A stretch of DNA of 64,000 nucleotides from Candidatus Enterovibrio escicola. Its GTDB lineage: Bacteria; Pseudomonadota; Gammaproteobacteria; Enterobacterales; Vibrionaceae. The stretch covers positions 81,161-145,160 of the forward strand of contig NZ_NBYY01000028.1 of assembly GCF_002464935.1 (NCBI RefSeq), given 5' to 3'. Position 1 is the stretch's first letter, and every line of letters begins with the position of its first letter. Shown one piece after another: positions 41,062 through 51,122 of the stretch. Below the pieces are notes generated by a model, which made no database searches, was not told where the DNA came from, and saw only the letters and a list, made by a program, of their open reading frames with translations. A program made the translations under genes and the position numbers.

Positions 41062-41380
41062 CTTCAGTGAATCTGATTGTTTAAATCAAATCATCGATCG
41101 CAAAAGGACTTAAGCATGAATAATTCAGACTTAATCAGTGAAGTAACAATGCTTATTGTATCTTCTTATCAATCTTAGTTTCTTAATTTTAAGACATATT
41201 ACACACAATTTATCTGCCTGTTACCTAACAGGTAAATTCCATGATCTAGTTAGATATACAAGGATGCCTAATTGATGCAGAGTACTCTGTTTTCCCCTTT
41301 TTCTTATCTGACTGACTAGCAAGCTAAACCTATGGGCATTGTGCTTGTTGATTCAACTAAGCTATAGATCTTTTATGATG
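41062..41380 (+). mobile_element. IS982-family remnant, divergent member
   Basis: Includes the leader and start MNNSDLISEVTMLIVSSYQS and, after stops, FLNFKTYYTQFICLL, LMQSTLF and GIVLVDSTKL: the first half of an IS982 transposase, heavily decayed. It stops at 41380, where a second IS982 end (TAACCTAAGCTGGCATAAG) begins. Confidence 0.65.
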
Positions 41381-41702
41381 TAACCTAAGCTGGCATAAGA
41401 AATAAACTAAATGCCAAAGTCGATATTTGATTGTTTAAAAAAAACTATTAACTGCATAAGGAGTTGAGCATGAATAACTTAGACGCTATTTTGTTGATGT
41501 CGACAACTTCTGCCAGACTTTCCTTCCGGCATGTGCAAAATACCTAATTTCTTCCGGTTTCAAACAAAGAAACTAGCCTTCTCGCCTCTCAGTTAGTGAA
41601 GTGATGACGATAGTGATAGCTTGCCATCAATCGGGGTATCGAGACTTCAAAACTTATCACATCCACTTTGTTTGTCACTACCTCAACCAAGAGCTATAGT
41701 GA
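41381..41702 (+). mobile_element. IS982-family remnant, left part
   Basis: Begins with the end TAACCTAAGCTGGCATAAG, then the usual leader and MNNLDAILLMSTTSARLSFR (frameshifted), followed by SGYRDFKTYHIHFVCHYL. Cut at about 41702 by the IS256-family element. Confidence 0.7.
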
Positions 41703-43640
41703 TTTCTGGTGTATGGGTAGAAAATAATGCGGTGTAACCTGTTGATTTATCCAGCTAGATCAACAACCAACAAGGAATACACCGCATGGACAATAATCAT
41801 AACGTTACCGGACTTCATAAACTAAAAAATTCGCTTGATGAATTGCTAAAACAAGGCACATAGCAGTTGTTGGTTCAAGCTATAAAAGCCGAGGTTTAAT
41901 CCTTGCTCGATAATTTTACATCTCTCCAAGCTAACGGAAAGCAGGGAGAGTGGTTTGCAATGGCCATTTGCCTGAGCGGCACCTACAAACTGGATTCGGC
42001 AACATTACCGTTAAAGTCCCAAAAATTCGAGATAGAACAGGAAGCAAGATCAAGTTTAACAGCACACTGGTTCCACCCTATCTCAAGCGAACCAAAAATA
42101 TATAAGAGCTTACCCCTCGGCTCTATCGTCGGGGAATCTCCACTGGCGATATGAAGATAGCCTTTAAATCGCTCTTAGGTAAGCAAACCAAAGGGTTGTC
42201 AGCAAACAATGTTTCTCAATTCAAGCAGGAGTGGGAAGCAAAATACGACCAGTGGTGTAAGCGGGATCTAAGTAACCTCAGATCTGCATAAGAGCTTGCT
42301 TATCAATTAAGTCATCTTGATGTTCGGCTTCTTTGGTTGAAATGAATACGCGATAAGCCCCGCCAGCAAGTTGACCATAAAGGTGATACAACTACGGTGC
42401 CAAGAATGCTCGATTTGGGATATGTTTTTTTAGTTAATCAAAAATGGTTTCAATAATAAATCGTTTCCGAAGCATTAGGCGGTTCCAAAGTTTCATCACT
42501 TTGGGTTTCATGTTTTTTTACACCCGTTATCAGTGTTACTTCCTTGTTTGCAAGTTCCTGCTCCAATGGATCAGAGATATAACCTTTATCTCCGTAAAAC
42601 CACCCCATCGTTCCTTTTCCTCGCTTCGAGGTACCTTTAAAAATCTGATATCTAAGAATGCGTAGGTTGTGACAAACCTGTAGCTTAGACGAATCAACAA
42701 AGGCAATCCCTGTTGGCTTTTCCTGATGGTGAGTGAGGTAAGAGCAAAGCGGAATTAGGATACCTTGCATGAGTTTTAGCATCCTCGTGTAACTAACTAA
42801 TTCAGGAAATTCGTTAGTGAGGTAGTGACAAACAAAGTGGATGTGATAAGTTTTAAAGTCTTGATACCCTGATTGATGAAAATCTATCACTATCGTCATC
42901 ACTTCGGTAACTGAGAGGCGAGAAAGCTTATTTCTGTGTTTTATACCGGAAGAAATTAGGTATTTTTATCATACAGGAAGGAAAGTCTGGCAAAAGTTAT
43001 CTACATCAACAAAATAGCGTCTAAGTTATTCATACTCAACTCCTTATGCAGTCAATAGTTTTTCTCAAACAATCAAATATCGACTTAGGCATTTGGTTCA
43101 TTTCTTATTCTCAGCTCGGGTTAAGTAAACGGTGGTGTATCTACATTTAATCCGATGGTATTTACTGCAAAGTTTGGATGTATGACAAGCTTTGCCTGCT
43201 TGTTGTCATCAGCGTCGAGGATGTCTGCTGCAAGAAAGTTCTAGCTGTTGTCGATGCGTATAGGGAGTCAGAGGTCAATTCGAAACACGATGTGGTGCTA
43301 AATATCCCAAAGCAACGGAGTGCCTGACCAAAGACAAAGTGGAAATGCTGGCATTTTACGATTTTATCTCCGAGTACTGGATACATATTCGAACGACAAA
43401 CTCCATTAAATCAATGTATGAAACGGTGAGGCTAAGAACGAACAAAACCAAGAATTGTGGAAGCGGAAAATGATACTGGTAATGGCCTGCAAACTGATGA
43501 GAACCGCTAAGGTTAAACCGGCGTAGCCTGTGAGGCTTTAAATTACTTTCGGATATCATCAAAGGCGTGAAATTCAGAGATAGCATTTGTGCAATAAACG
43601 TCAACCATCAGGATACTGCTCTGGAAGCTGTACACCAGAT
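41703..43640 (+). mobile_element. IS256-family element, dead, interrupted by IS982
   Basis: The transposase starts at 41786 (MDNNHNVTGLHKLKNSLDEL) and reads on in pieces: VKVPKIRDRTGSKIKFNSTL, PPYLKRTKNI, STGDMKIAFKSLLGKQTKGL, SANNVSQFKQEWEAKYDQW. Beyond the inserted IS982 it resumes with KVWMYDKLCLLVV, KKVLAVVDAYRESE, AKYPKATECLTKDKVEMLAF and WIHIRTTNSIKSMYETVRLR. Stops, frameshifts and a large internal deletion are evident. TCTGGTGTA (41704) and TACACCAGA (43631) are possible ends. Confidence 0.75.
42273..43124 (-). mobile_element. IS982-family element with an in-frame internal deletion, nested in IS256
   Basis: 852 bases. The left end is TAACCTCAGATCTGCATAAG; the transposase is on the minus strand. 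The frame at 42450-42902 reads VIDFHQSGYQDFKTYHIHFV, SSKLQVCHNLRILRYQIFKG, then GWFYG joined straight to DKGYISDPLEQEL. About 43 residues around the second catalytic region are missing at a short TACGG repeat. N- and C-terminal parts are also frameshifted. Non-functional. Confidence 0.8.
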
Positions 43641-43880
43641 TTTACTATAACTCTTCTTATGCTTAGTGCGGATTTTTTAAAAAATGATATTAGTAGTTTA
43701 ATTGCAAAGTGTCGTAATTAAACCCTTAATTCATGGCACAATACATCTTCAACTGGTAGAGATAAGGTTTACATTATGACCAAAGTAGGATGTTGAAACA
43801 AATATCTGTGTGATTGACCGTTTCTGGATATGCTTGGCGCTGGTAGTATGATTTGAACTACAGAAAACCGCAGCACAAAT

Positions 43881-44372
43881 ATGCACATTTATATTATGCG
43901 TCATGGTGAAGCCCAGATACTTTCGGTTAAGGATGAAGAGCGTCCACTCACTAAGTTTGGAAAGTAGAAATCTTCCGCAATGGCGAAGTTGTTGTCCGAA
44001 CAGTTACCAAATGAACATCTAGATGTTGTATTAGTTAGCCCTTACTTATGTGCTCAACAAACATGGAATGCGTGTGAGAAAGAATTGCCTCAAGCTACGA
44101 CAGTCATGATTGATAATTGTATTACCCCATATGGTAAAAGTGATCAAGTTTCGACGTATCTGCGAGCGTTGGTCTCAGTAAAAAAGAAAACTTCTATTTT
44201 GGTGATTTCACATCTGCCATTGGTTGGCTATTTGATAGAAGAGTTGGTGTTAGGATTACAGCTCACGACGTTTCCAACGTCATCAATAGTGTGTATTAAC
44301 TACGATTCAGATACTAAGAAAAGTTCTCTATTATGGCTAAAAATCCCTCTCAAAGTGCAGGAATCTAGCTAG
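43881..44372 (+). pseudogene. sixA: sixA, phosphohistidine phosphatase with a nonsense codon
   Basis: Begins MHIYIMRHGEAQILSVKDEE with the RHG phosphohistidine motif, then an in-frame TAG at 43965-43967 (codon 29). The frame continues as SSAMAKLLSEQLPNE, VVLVSPYLCAQQTWNACEKE and VISHLPLVGYLIEELV to 44372. SixA removes phosphate from Hpt-type histidine phosphotransfer proteins. Re-initiation at 43980 would lose the RHG motif, so the gene is probably dead. One substitution accounts for it, so the loss looks recent. Confidence 0.8.
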
Positions 44373-44626
44373 AGCATATTGCATATTAAGAACACTTGTC
44401 GTTGTAGCTAGGAAAACGCACTGGTTCATGTATCCAATAAGTTGATTATAATTTAAAGGTAATACCCACGTTCAATAAATTTATCGATCCCTTTGTCGTA
44501 CATTTCCGGTAATTTTGAGTATCTAATCGTTTTCCGATTGAGTCGTCTTAAGCGTGTACGGAGGGTGACATTTTCTTATCAATGCGTTGTGTATAGATCT
44601 TTACTACAAGGTGTGTATCCTTGGAA
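44373..44626. other. non-coding decayed stretch
   Basis: No gene or recognisable repeat between sixA and the dispersed repeat copy 2. Confidence 0.4.
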
Positions 44627-44830
44627 AGGATATCGTACACGTTGAAACTGCCCATGAACCAAAATGCAATATTGAATATGGATAACCGATTAAAAGTAAA
44701 TTGAATGTCTTTTTTCCACGACAACTGGATGTGTAAACAATATTATTTTTCAATTAAAATGCCCAAGCATACAAAAACCCTCACTGGCTATTTTTGTTAT
44801 CCACGAAAAACCATTGCTTATCTACTTCAC
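44627..44830. repeat. dispersed repeat, copy 2 (pair with 31197-31395)
   Basis: Similar in order and content to 31197-31395 over about 200 bases, including AAAAGTAAATTGAATGTC and ACCATTGCT. It ends next to an IS982 fragment. Confidence 0.5.
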
Positions 44831-44837
44831 AGATAAG

Positions 44838-45175
44838 TAACCGCAGATCTGTATAAACACGGCTTTTTCAAGCTGAGTAATTTTAACACTAGGCTTTTCT
44901 GGTTGGATCGTATAAGTACTGAATCCAGTAATAATGTTGATTATAAATCTCATACCACTTCGGTTTCGAAGAGTACTCGATTTGGGATATATTTTTTAGT
45001 TGATCTCAAGATTAGTTTCGATGATAAATTATTTTCTCAACAGAAGAGGGTCCCAAAGCTTCATCACTTTTGGTTTCATGTTATTCCGTGTATTCGTGAT
45101 AAAACTAAATAGCTTTCTCGGCGAGTCTTCCCCCAAGGGAGCCAGAGATGTACCATTTATTTCCCTAGAGTGATC
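44838..45175 (-). mobile_element. IS982-family fragment (3' part of transposase)
   Basis: Starts with a worn IS982 end (TAACCGCAGATCTGTATAA) and follows the same sequence as the fuller copies through the GTACTCGATTTGGGATAT segment to GAGCCAGAGATGTA, where it stops. Only the transposase C-terminal part, with many substitutions. Confidence 0.65.
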
Positions 45176-45223
45176 CCCATAGATTATTGGTTAGGTATTA
45201 CATATTAATCATTGAGTTATATT

Positions 45224-45299
45224 TAGTGGGCGTATCTATAGGGGATCCTGTTGATTCTAAATCCACGTATTGGGAGTTCAAATCTCTCTACTTCTACCA
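45224..45299 (+). other. tRNA-like 3' half, decayed (possible att remnant)
   Basis: A T-arm (GGGAG-TTCAAAT-CTCTC) followed 8 bases later by CCA, preceded by a 4/5-paired anticodon-like stem GTTGA/TCCAC around loop TTCTAAA. The acceptor 5' half does not pair well and no D-arm is seen, so this is not a working tRNA. It lies next to P2-like phage debris, and such phages use tRNA genes as attachment sites. Confidence 0.25.
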
Positions 45300-45381
45300 A
45301 CTTTTAGCAGGCTTTTACAGCGTCCTTGTTTTTATAATTACATGCGATAGAATGGTAGTAATTCGTTAAAGATAATAGCCA

Positions 45382-45564
45382 ATGTTAACTTACAAGCCTA
45401 TGTGTCCTCAATGCCATTTTACCCATACCACCATATGCACTAACCGACGTACAACACTGATGTTTCCAACGTTATATTATGATTGTTTAAACGAAAATTA
45501 CTTGACTCGATTTGTGGTCAAGGCTGCAGCCTCGCATCTCGCATGTTATTCACTTATGCTTTGA
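45382..45564 (+). pseudogene. Ogr/Delta-like phage zinc-finger activator remnant
   Basis: 60-residue frame with CPQCHFTH near the start and YYDCLNENYLTRFVVK in the middle, the pattern of P2 Ogr/Delta zinc fingers (CPxC...YxxCxNxxC...F). The fourth cysteine is replaced by Tyr (TAC). Family members activate late phage genes. Short and altered, so treated as a remnant. Confidence 0.5.
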
Positions 45565-45818
45565 GGCTTTGAGGATGACGCTGTTGCCCAAGGAAAACAA
45601 TTAACCAGAGAATCAATATAAGGTTAAATTTGTAGCTCTATATCACGTTTATGGATCATTATCAATTTAATGTCTATATTTTAAATATTACGCTGACTCG
45701 TTTTTATTGACGGGTGATTCACAAGCAATCCGCTTATTGTTAGGCATGATGCGGTTAACTTCTAATAAGAGTTTCTGTAGCGATTTAATTTCATTTTCAT
45801 AATACATTTAACTGTATT

Positions 45819-46713
45819 TTAAGGGGTTACCGAGGCTTGAGCCTTCTGGCGGTGATATGCCACTGAATCACCGCTGAGTAGCGGTGAGCCACTCTGATTT
45901 CTTATGATGATATTCTTCTTAATCCCTTCAATTCTATCTTTTAAGCCAATTTTATCCACTGGGGTCCGTTGAACTCCTTTTTCTTGATCGTTTGGAATAT
46001 TAATTAATCTCGATGAGAAATTGCCCACCCTGCATGATTTTCTTAATGCTTCAGCTAGATTTTCTTCGACGATAGGGCCCATAGTGAGATCGGTCATGTA
46101 AAGAATAAATCCCACGTGCATCCCGTTCTTGTAATAGCGACGCTGAAAGCGTGTTTCATCTTGAGAAAGAAACGCCGATTTAATACCTGAAAGGTAGTCA
46201 GGTAAGGTGTAAATATTTTTGATTAGGATCGTAATGACTAATTTATCTGATTTAATTTTCCTTATATTCAGTCTTGATGTCATCATGATTTAATCGAAAG
46301 AACCGATTATTGTTGCCACGACGGGTGTGTTTCATCATGACGTGACAGAGATGTAATTGCTCTCCCAATAGTTTTCTAAAAACTTGATAATATGCGTAAC
46401 CGAACGTGATTAACTCCTTACAAATATTCATTTTTATAAGAAATGACAATTCGTCAATTTCAATAAAATCTTTCGATAAAATACGTGTACGCCCTCAATA
46501 ATGGTTCCGTGATAGGAGTTAGCAAACAATAATGCCGATAATGCACTTGGCTCAATCTGAGGTGTATAAAACTCATAGGCTTCATCAAAGTCTACATACT
46601 ACAAGCGATAGAGTTTTCTGTGTCAATGCGCTCAATCCCACTAAATTTAAATGCGGTTGATTCATTCACGACCAGCATGACTTCTTTACGTTGATACTGT
46701 TTTCTTTCGCCAT
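45819..46713 (-). pseudogene. P2-like phage portal protein (GpQ) pseudogene
   Basis: Starts MAKENS, then in shifted frames QRKEVMLVVNESTAFKFSGI, FDEAYEFYTPQIEPSALSAL, LLFANSYHGTIIEG, HTRRGNNNRFFRLNHDDI, and the clearest piece RRYYKNGMHVGFILYMTDLT followed by VGNFSSRLINIPNDQEKGVQ. This order matches P2-family portals (YEPPIS..., RRKYYxNGSHAGFIxYMTD, GPGNF). Several frameshifts and stops. Confidence 0.75.
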
Positions 46714-46988
46714 TATAAATCTACGCGTATCGTTAATGTGTGCTGCAGGGTTACGTTTAATCCTTTGCATGCCACTGCGTGGGGGTATTGTAAAGAAACT
46801 GTCAGCATGTCCAGTTTTTTCTGTACGCTCAGTCGCAAATGGCATGGGGTCATGCCCAGTTTGTTTCCGTTTAATAGCTAAAAAGGAGGAGGCGATACTG
46901 GTGTATTCATCTTGGCATTTAATTCTGGAAGTACTCACTAAATTCATAACCTTTAAAACTAGGTTTTGTTTGCTTTGTTGGGTGTAAT
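46714..46988 (-). pseudogene. P2-like terminase ATPase subunit (GpP), C-terminal fragment
   Basis: Reads LVLKVMNLVSTSRIKCQDEY, SSFLAIKRKQTG, then FATERTEKTGHADSFFTI, the nuclease-end part of P2-type terminase. It ends directly before the portal start on the same strand. Its upstream side is cut by the IS982 element beginning at 46989. Confidence 0.7.
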
Positions 46989-47966
46989 TAACCTGAACTG
47001 CACATAAAAAATAAACTAAATCTCCAAGTCGAGATCTGATTGTTTGAAGAAAAACTATTGACTACATAAGGACTTTATCATGAATAACTTAGACGCTGTT
47101 GTCGTCGATGTCGATGACTTTTGCTAGACTTTCCTTCCTGCATGTGAAAAATACCTAATATGTTTTCCAGTTCCAAACAAAAAAACAAACCTTCTTGCCT
47201 CTCAGTTAGCGAAGTGATGATGATAGTGATAACTTTCCATCAATCGAGGTATCGAGACTTCAAAACTTATTACATCCACTTTATTTATCGCTACATCACC
47301 AACGAATTTCCTGAACTAATTAGTTAAAGGAGGATGCTCAAACTCACGCAAGGTGTCCTAGTTCCGCTTTGCTCTTACTTCACTCACCGTTAGGTGAGGC
47401 CGACAGGGATTGCCTTTGTTTATTCATCTAAGCTATAGGTTTGTCATAACCTACGCATTTTCAGATATCAGATTTTTAAAGGTACCGCGAAGCGAGGAAA
47501 AGGAATGATGGGGTAGTTTTTCGGTTTCAAATTACACCTTATGGTCAATGACCAAAGTGGTATTATCTCAGTCAAAGTGACGACGGCTAACGTGGATGAT
47601 AGAAACCCTGTATCGGAAATGGTTGATGAGCTTTGTTGGTGTTTATACGGAGATAAAGCTTATATCTCTGGTCCATTGAAGCGGGAACTTGCAAACAAGG
47701 GAGTGACACTAATAACGGGTGTAAAAAATATGAAACCCAAAGTGATGAAACTTTAAAATTACTTGATGCTCCTAAAATTATTTATTATTGAAACCGTTTT
47801 TGACCAACTAAAAAATATATCCCAAATCGAGCATTCTTGGCACCGTAGTTGTATCAGCTTTATGGGCAACTTGCTGGCGGCTCTCATCGCGTATTTATTT
47901 CAACCAAAGAAGCTGAGCATCAAGATGACTAGGCTTGATAAGCAAGCGCTTATGCAGTTCAGGTTA
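46989..47966 (+). mobile_element. IS982-family element, near full length, inactive
   Basis: 978 bases with both ends visible: TAACCTGAACTGCA at the left and its inverse TGCAGTTCAGGTTA at the right. The transposase starts near 47081 (MNNLDAVVVDVDDFC) and hits a stop at once. Later pieces are readable: VTTANVDDRNPVSEMVDELC, YGDKAYISGPLKRELANKGV, and [16 protein letters not shown]. Many stops and frameshifts. Confidence 0.8.
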
Positions 47967-47975
47967 GGATAGGTG

Positions 47976-48357
47976 GGTATGACGGTCATCAAGTCAGGTA
48001 TCACTATCAATTACATAAAACGAAGTTGAAAACGTATGAGACAGTAGATGTTCAGGTATCTGTTGGTAGGCTAGTTCAGCACATTTTTCCTAAATAATTT
48101 CACCGAGTAATATATCATGGCCTTCAAGTGACAGCGAGCTTTAAGAACTGGTATAAAGTGATAGCTATGGCAGCAGGAGACTTGGTGGGATGCAATGATG
48201 AGCTACACCAAACATATCAGTTATGTAGAGCGTTTCGAAGAGGTAGCAAGTCGTAATCCCTTAAAATGTGTATTTTGTGGGAGAGGGATGGAGTTGGTTC
48301 GGTTCTCCTACCAAAAGCATGGTGTATGCTTTAATTTATTTTCGTCCTCTAGTGGTT
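47976..48357 (+). mobile_element. IS91-family transposase C-terminal fragment
   Basis: Reads YDGHQVRYHYQLHKTKLKTY, ETVDVQVSVGRLVQHIFPK, stop, then GLQVTASFKNWYKVIAMAAG and, after a frameshift, YVERFEEVASRNPLKCVFCG. This is the tail of IS91/IS801-type (Y2) transposases with the final CxxC. It abuts the IS982 right end, which may have inserted into it. Confidence 0.6.
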
Positions 48358-48364
48358 AATTGAT

Positions 48365-48745
48365 ATGGTTTTTGTTCTCGTTATCGCTCCGCTTTTTGCA
48401 GAATCTGACTGTTTCATGATTTTAGAAAAACACAATTGGCGAGGACTCAATTTTCAATATCAATTGGACCAGATAGATGATTTTTGTGCGCGATATAATG
48501 TAACGCACATCGGCATTGATACCATGTGTGTTAGCTTAGGCGTTTGGGATTTTGTATACGAGAATCAGCCCCGAGAAGACTTCGTAATTCACTATAACAA
48601 CAAAACAAAGGAACGACTCGTATTAAAAATGCTTGACGTGATAGACGTCAATTGTCTGCATTTTGATGTGGAATATAAAAACGTCATCCTAGCATTCATT
48701 GCTATAAAACGCGTGGTCTGCGGAAGTGGAAATATGATTAATTTT
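48365..48745 (+). pseudogene. P2-like terminase ATPase subunit (GpP), internal fragment
   Basis: Frame includes ILEKHNWRGLNFQYQLDQID, YNVTHIGIDTMCVSLGVWDF, RLVLKMLDVIDVNCLHFDVE and FIAIKRVVCGSGNMINF, matching the middle of P2 terminase including the GID acidic site. It is on the opposite strand from the fragment at 46714-46988, and both cover the same LVLK...AIKR stretch with different sequence, so they come from two genes. Cut at the right by IS903-like DNA. Confidence 0.7.
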
Positions 48746-48746
48746 A

Positions 48747-49440
48747 TAGCGAAACATTGCTGTTTCTGCTAATAAGCATTTGTGATAATTCCTGTCCTTT
48801 TCCATTCCGCCAGTTTGTCCTCTTTTAACATCTTTATAGCTTCATTTCTAGGATGCCCTTTCTCCCAGTACTCCGCGTTGCTTCGAGGTGGAATATTGGG
48901 CATTATTCCTTTGTTTTTCAGTACGTGGTGACATGCTTTTTTGTCATAGGATCTATCAACACTGATTTGCTGTATCTTTCGTCGTAATTAGTTAAGCAAT
49001 TATAGGTGAAACCTCATTATCACCCACAGAAACAAGGCTAACTTCTGTAGCAATAACCTCATGAGTAGGCACATCAACGGCAAGATGAAGTTTGCGCTAG
49101 ATACGCCGCTTATCCTTACCGTGTTTACGCGTTTTACATTAACCTTCGTCGTATACCTTCAGGGCTGTGGTATCAATAACGACGTGGGCGATAGCTCCTC
49201 GATGCGGCAAACGGTACTTGATTTTTACGGTTCTCGAACGCATTACTAATGCAGGTGGTATGTAGTGGATTTCAGTGGGACATTCATCTAGGTAAAAACC
49301 GAATTAAAAATGATGCTTTGGCTGGCTCGCTCAACGCCTGCTATGGTTAAACGGTACGCTCATTTTAATGTCAATCATTAGCTGATGCTGTGTCTTCACT
49401 AGCGGGTTACTTAACTACACCATAATGTTGTATCAATATT
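48747..49440 (-). mobile_element. IS5-family, IS903-like fragment
   Basis: On the minus strand this matches the transposase N-terminal two thirds seen at 31771. The 3' end and its inverted repeat are missing. The sequence ATAGCGAAACATTGCTGT at the cut edge is shared with the copy at 63686-64000. Stops and frameshifts throughout. Confidence 0.65.
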
Positions 49441-49467
49441 AAAATATTATGCTATTACACGTTTTTT

Positions 49468-50128
49468 ATGACATGTTTATCCTATCTAATTGATTTTATC
49501 AATCTTATTAAGAATGCTGGAAAGCACTTACTTAACACTGGAGAAAGTACTATTTTCAACCATAATATTCATCTGATCGTTAGCAGAGAAAGTAGTCATG
49601 AATTTCCCATCGAAATTACCACTTCGTCAAAAAATAAAGATCTGGATTACATATGCGTTTTCTACCCACAAGCGATCGACAAGTGTCCCACATTAGAAAA
49701 CCCTATCGAATTAAACACCCAGTAAGCCTTATTGCTGATGGCGAACGTATTCGACGGATGTTACTTAATGTAGTGTCTAATACCATCAAATATATCCCAA
49801 AAGAACGAGTGTCAATATACATCAAAGACCAATGTAAGACATCAATGTTTATCAATTGCCCGTCAATATATTTCATGCAGGGATTTGCCTTAGAAAGGGA
49901 GTTCAACTACCTATGTTTGACAAACATACCACGAGAGAAAACCCGTACAATCGTAGATATGAAGATAGTAAATTCGAGGTTTCCCTCAATAAACAGTGGT
50001 CCCTATGATGGAAACCGACATTTTAGTCGTTAACCAAGAGGGAAGAGGATCAACCTTTATATTTACGTGGAAATTAAGATTGGTAGTAAAATCGGATTTT
50101 ATTTCTACACTGAGAGAGAATTTGCTTA
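49468..50128 (+). pseudogene. hybrid sensor kinase (SypF-like), decayed sensor/kinase part
   Basis: Kinase landmarks survive in different frames: YLIDFINLIKNAGKHLL, then SLIADGERIRRMLLNVVSNT (N box of the HATPase domain), then RGSTFIFTWKL (the end of HATPase domains). The phospho-His H box, G boxes and any sensor or membrane segments are not found; the 5' side runs into IS903-like DNA at 49440. The frame next becomes open as a REC-Hpt module at 50174, so this was one hybrid kinase gene. Confidence 0.7.
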
Positions 50129-50173
50129 TTGATTGTCTCCTTCTCATTAATAATAATATGCATTAGTAAAGAT

Positions 50174-50959
50174 ATGCGAATTCTTTTAGCCGAAGACAAC
50201 CCCATTAATCAAGTCGTATTACGCACTATGATAGAACTTTCCGGTCTTTCCACTGATATCGTCAGTAATGGGAGAGAGGCCATTGATGCAGTCAGCAAGA
50301 TCCCTTATAATATTGTATTAATGGATGTTTCTATGCCTGAAGTGGACGGAGTGGAAGCTACTCATCGCATTCGAAAAATGGACTCACCTGCTAAGGACGT
50401 GGTCATCATTGCACTAACAGCTCATGCTCTTTGTGGCGACAAAGAACATTTTATTAACCAAGGCATGGATGATTTTATCTCCAAACCCGTGACACGACAA
50501 TCTCTCCTAGATTGTCTGGCACACTGGCAATACGAGTACGATTTAAAATATGCTGAGAAGGTTGAGAACACGGATAAGTTTAACCATCAAGTTCGTACTA
50601 AACAAGAACCGCTAGTCGAAGAAACAACCATTACCCAATTGGTGGCAGATACCTCTGCCGAAGCTGTCCCAAGCCTTATTACATGTTATATTGAAGATGC
50701 TAAAATGCGAATTATAAAACTCGCCACTGCAGCACATGTCAATGACTATTACACGTTAAAATTTGAAGCGCATACCTTGTGTAGTAGCGCAGCTGCATAC
50801 GGAAACAGTGCCCTTGCTCAATTATGTCGTAATATTGAAAGGTTGTGTTTAGAACAGAAATATGACCAAGCAATATACTATGCAGCACTGTTAGATGAGT
50901 CCGCAGCTGATTCTCTTCTTGCATTGGAGCAACGTTTACATAAAGGATTAACAACTTAA
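50174..50959 (+). CDS. REC-Hpt phosphorelay module left from a SypF-like hybrid kinase
   Basis: 261 residues from the ATG at 50174 (a TTG at 50129 is also in frame). The receiver is intact: E7-D8 pocket, phospho-acceptor D51 (VLMDVSMPEVDG), ALTAHAL, and KPV. The C-terminal Hpt domain has phospho-acceptor H200 in AHTLCSSAAAYG; the usual Lys two residues after His is Cys. Known for the family: in Vibrio fischeri the SypF Hpt domain alone can pass phosphate from other kinases to SypG. Here the downstream gene is a SypG/LuxO-type regulator, so I infer it still serves as a relay. Confidence 0.75.
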   Translation: MRILLAEDNPINQVVLRTMIELSGLSTDIVSNGREAIDAVSKIPYNIVLMDVSMPEVDGVEATHRIRKMDSPAKDVVIIALTAHALCGDKEHFINQGMDDFISKPVTRQSLLDCLAHWQYEYDLKYAEKVENTDKFNHQVRTKQEPLVEETTITQLVADTSAEAVPSLITCYIEDAKMRIIKLATAAHVNDYYTLKFEAHTLCSSAAAYGNSALAQLCRNIERLCLEQKYDQAIYYAALLDESAADSLLALEQRLHKGLTT

Positions 50960-51122
50960 AATAAAAGAATGTTAATATCTTCAACGATATTATAATGCGG
51001 AAGCACTTGGTTTTTTTGAGATCTGTCATACACTCAATGTATACATTTGCAATCAGATAGATTATTTTCACAACGCTTTTGAGGTACGACGTAGGTAGAC
51101 CCACTAGGGGAGAGGAAGAAAC

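Noticed and set aside
45187..45369. 60-codon frame over the tRNA-like stretch
   Set aside because: No recognisable protein features; composition like surrounding decayed DNA.
46714..48745. A simple inversion that split one terminase gene
   Set aside because: The two fragments overlap in the same protein region with different sequence, so flipping the segment does not rebuild a single gene.
49061..49249. Short plus-strand frame inside the IS903-like fragment
   Set aside because: The true reading is the decayed transposase on the minus strand.
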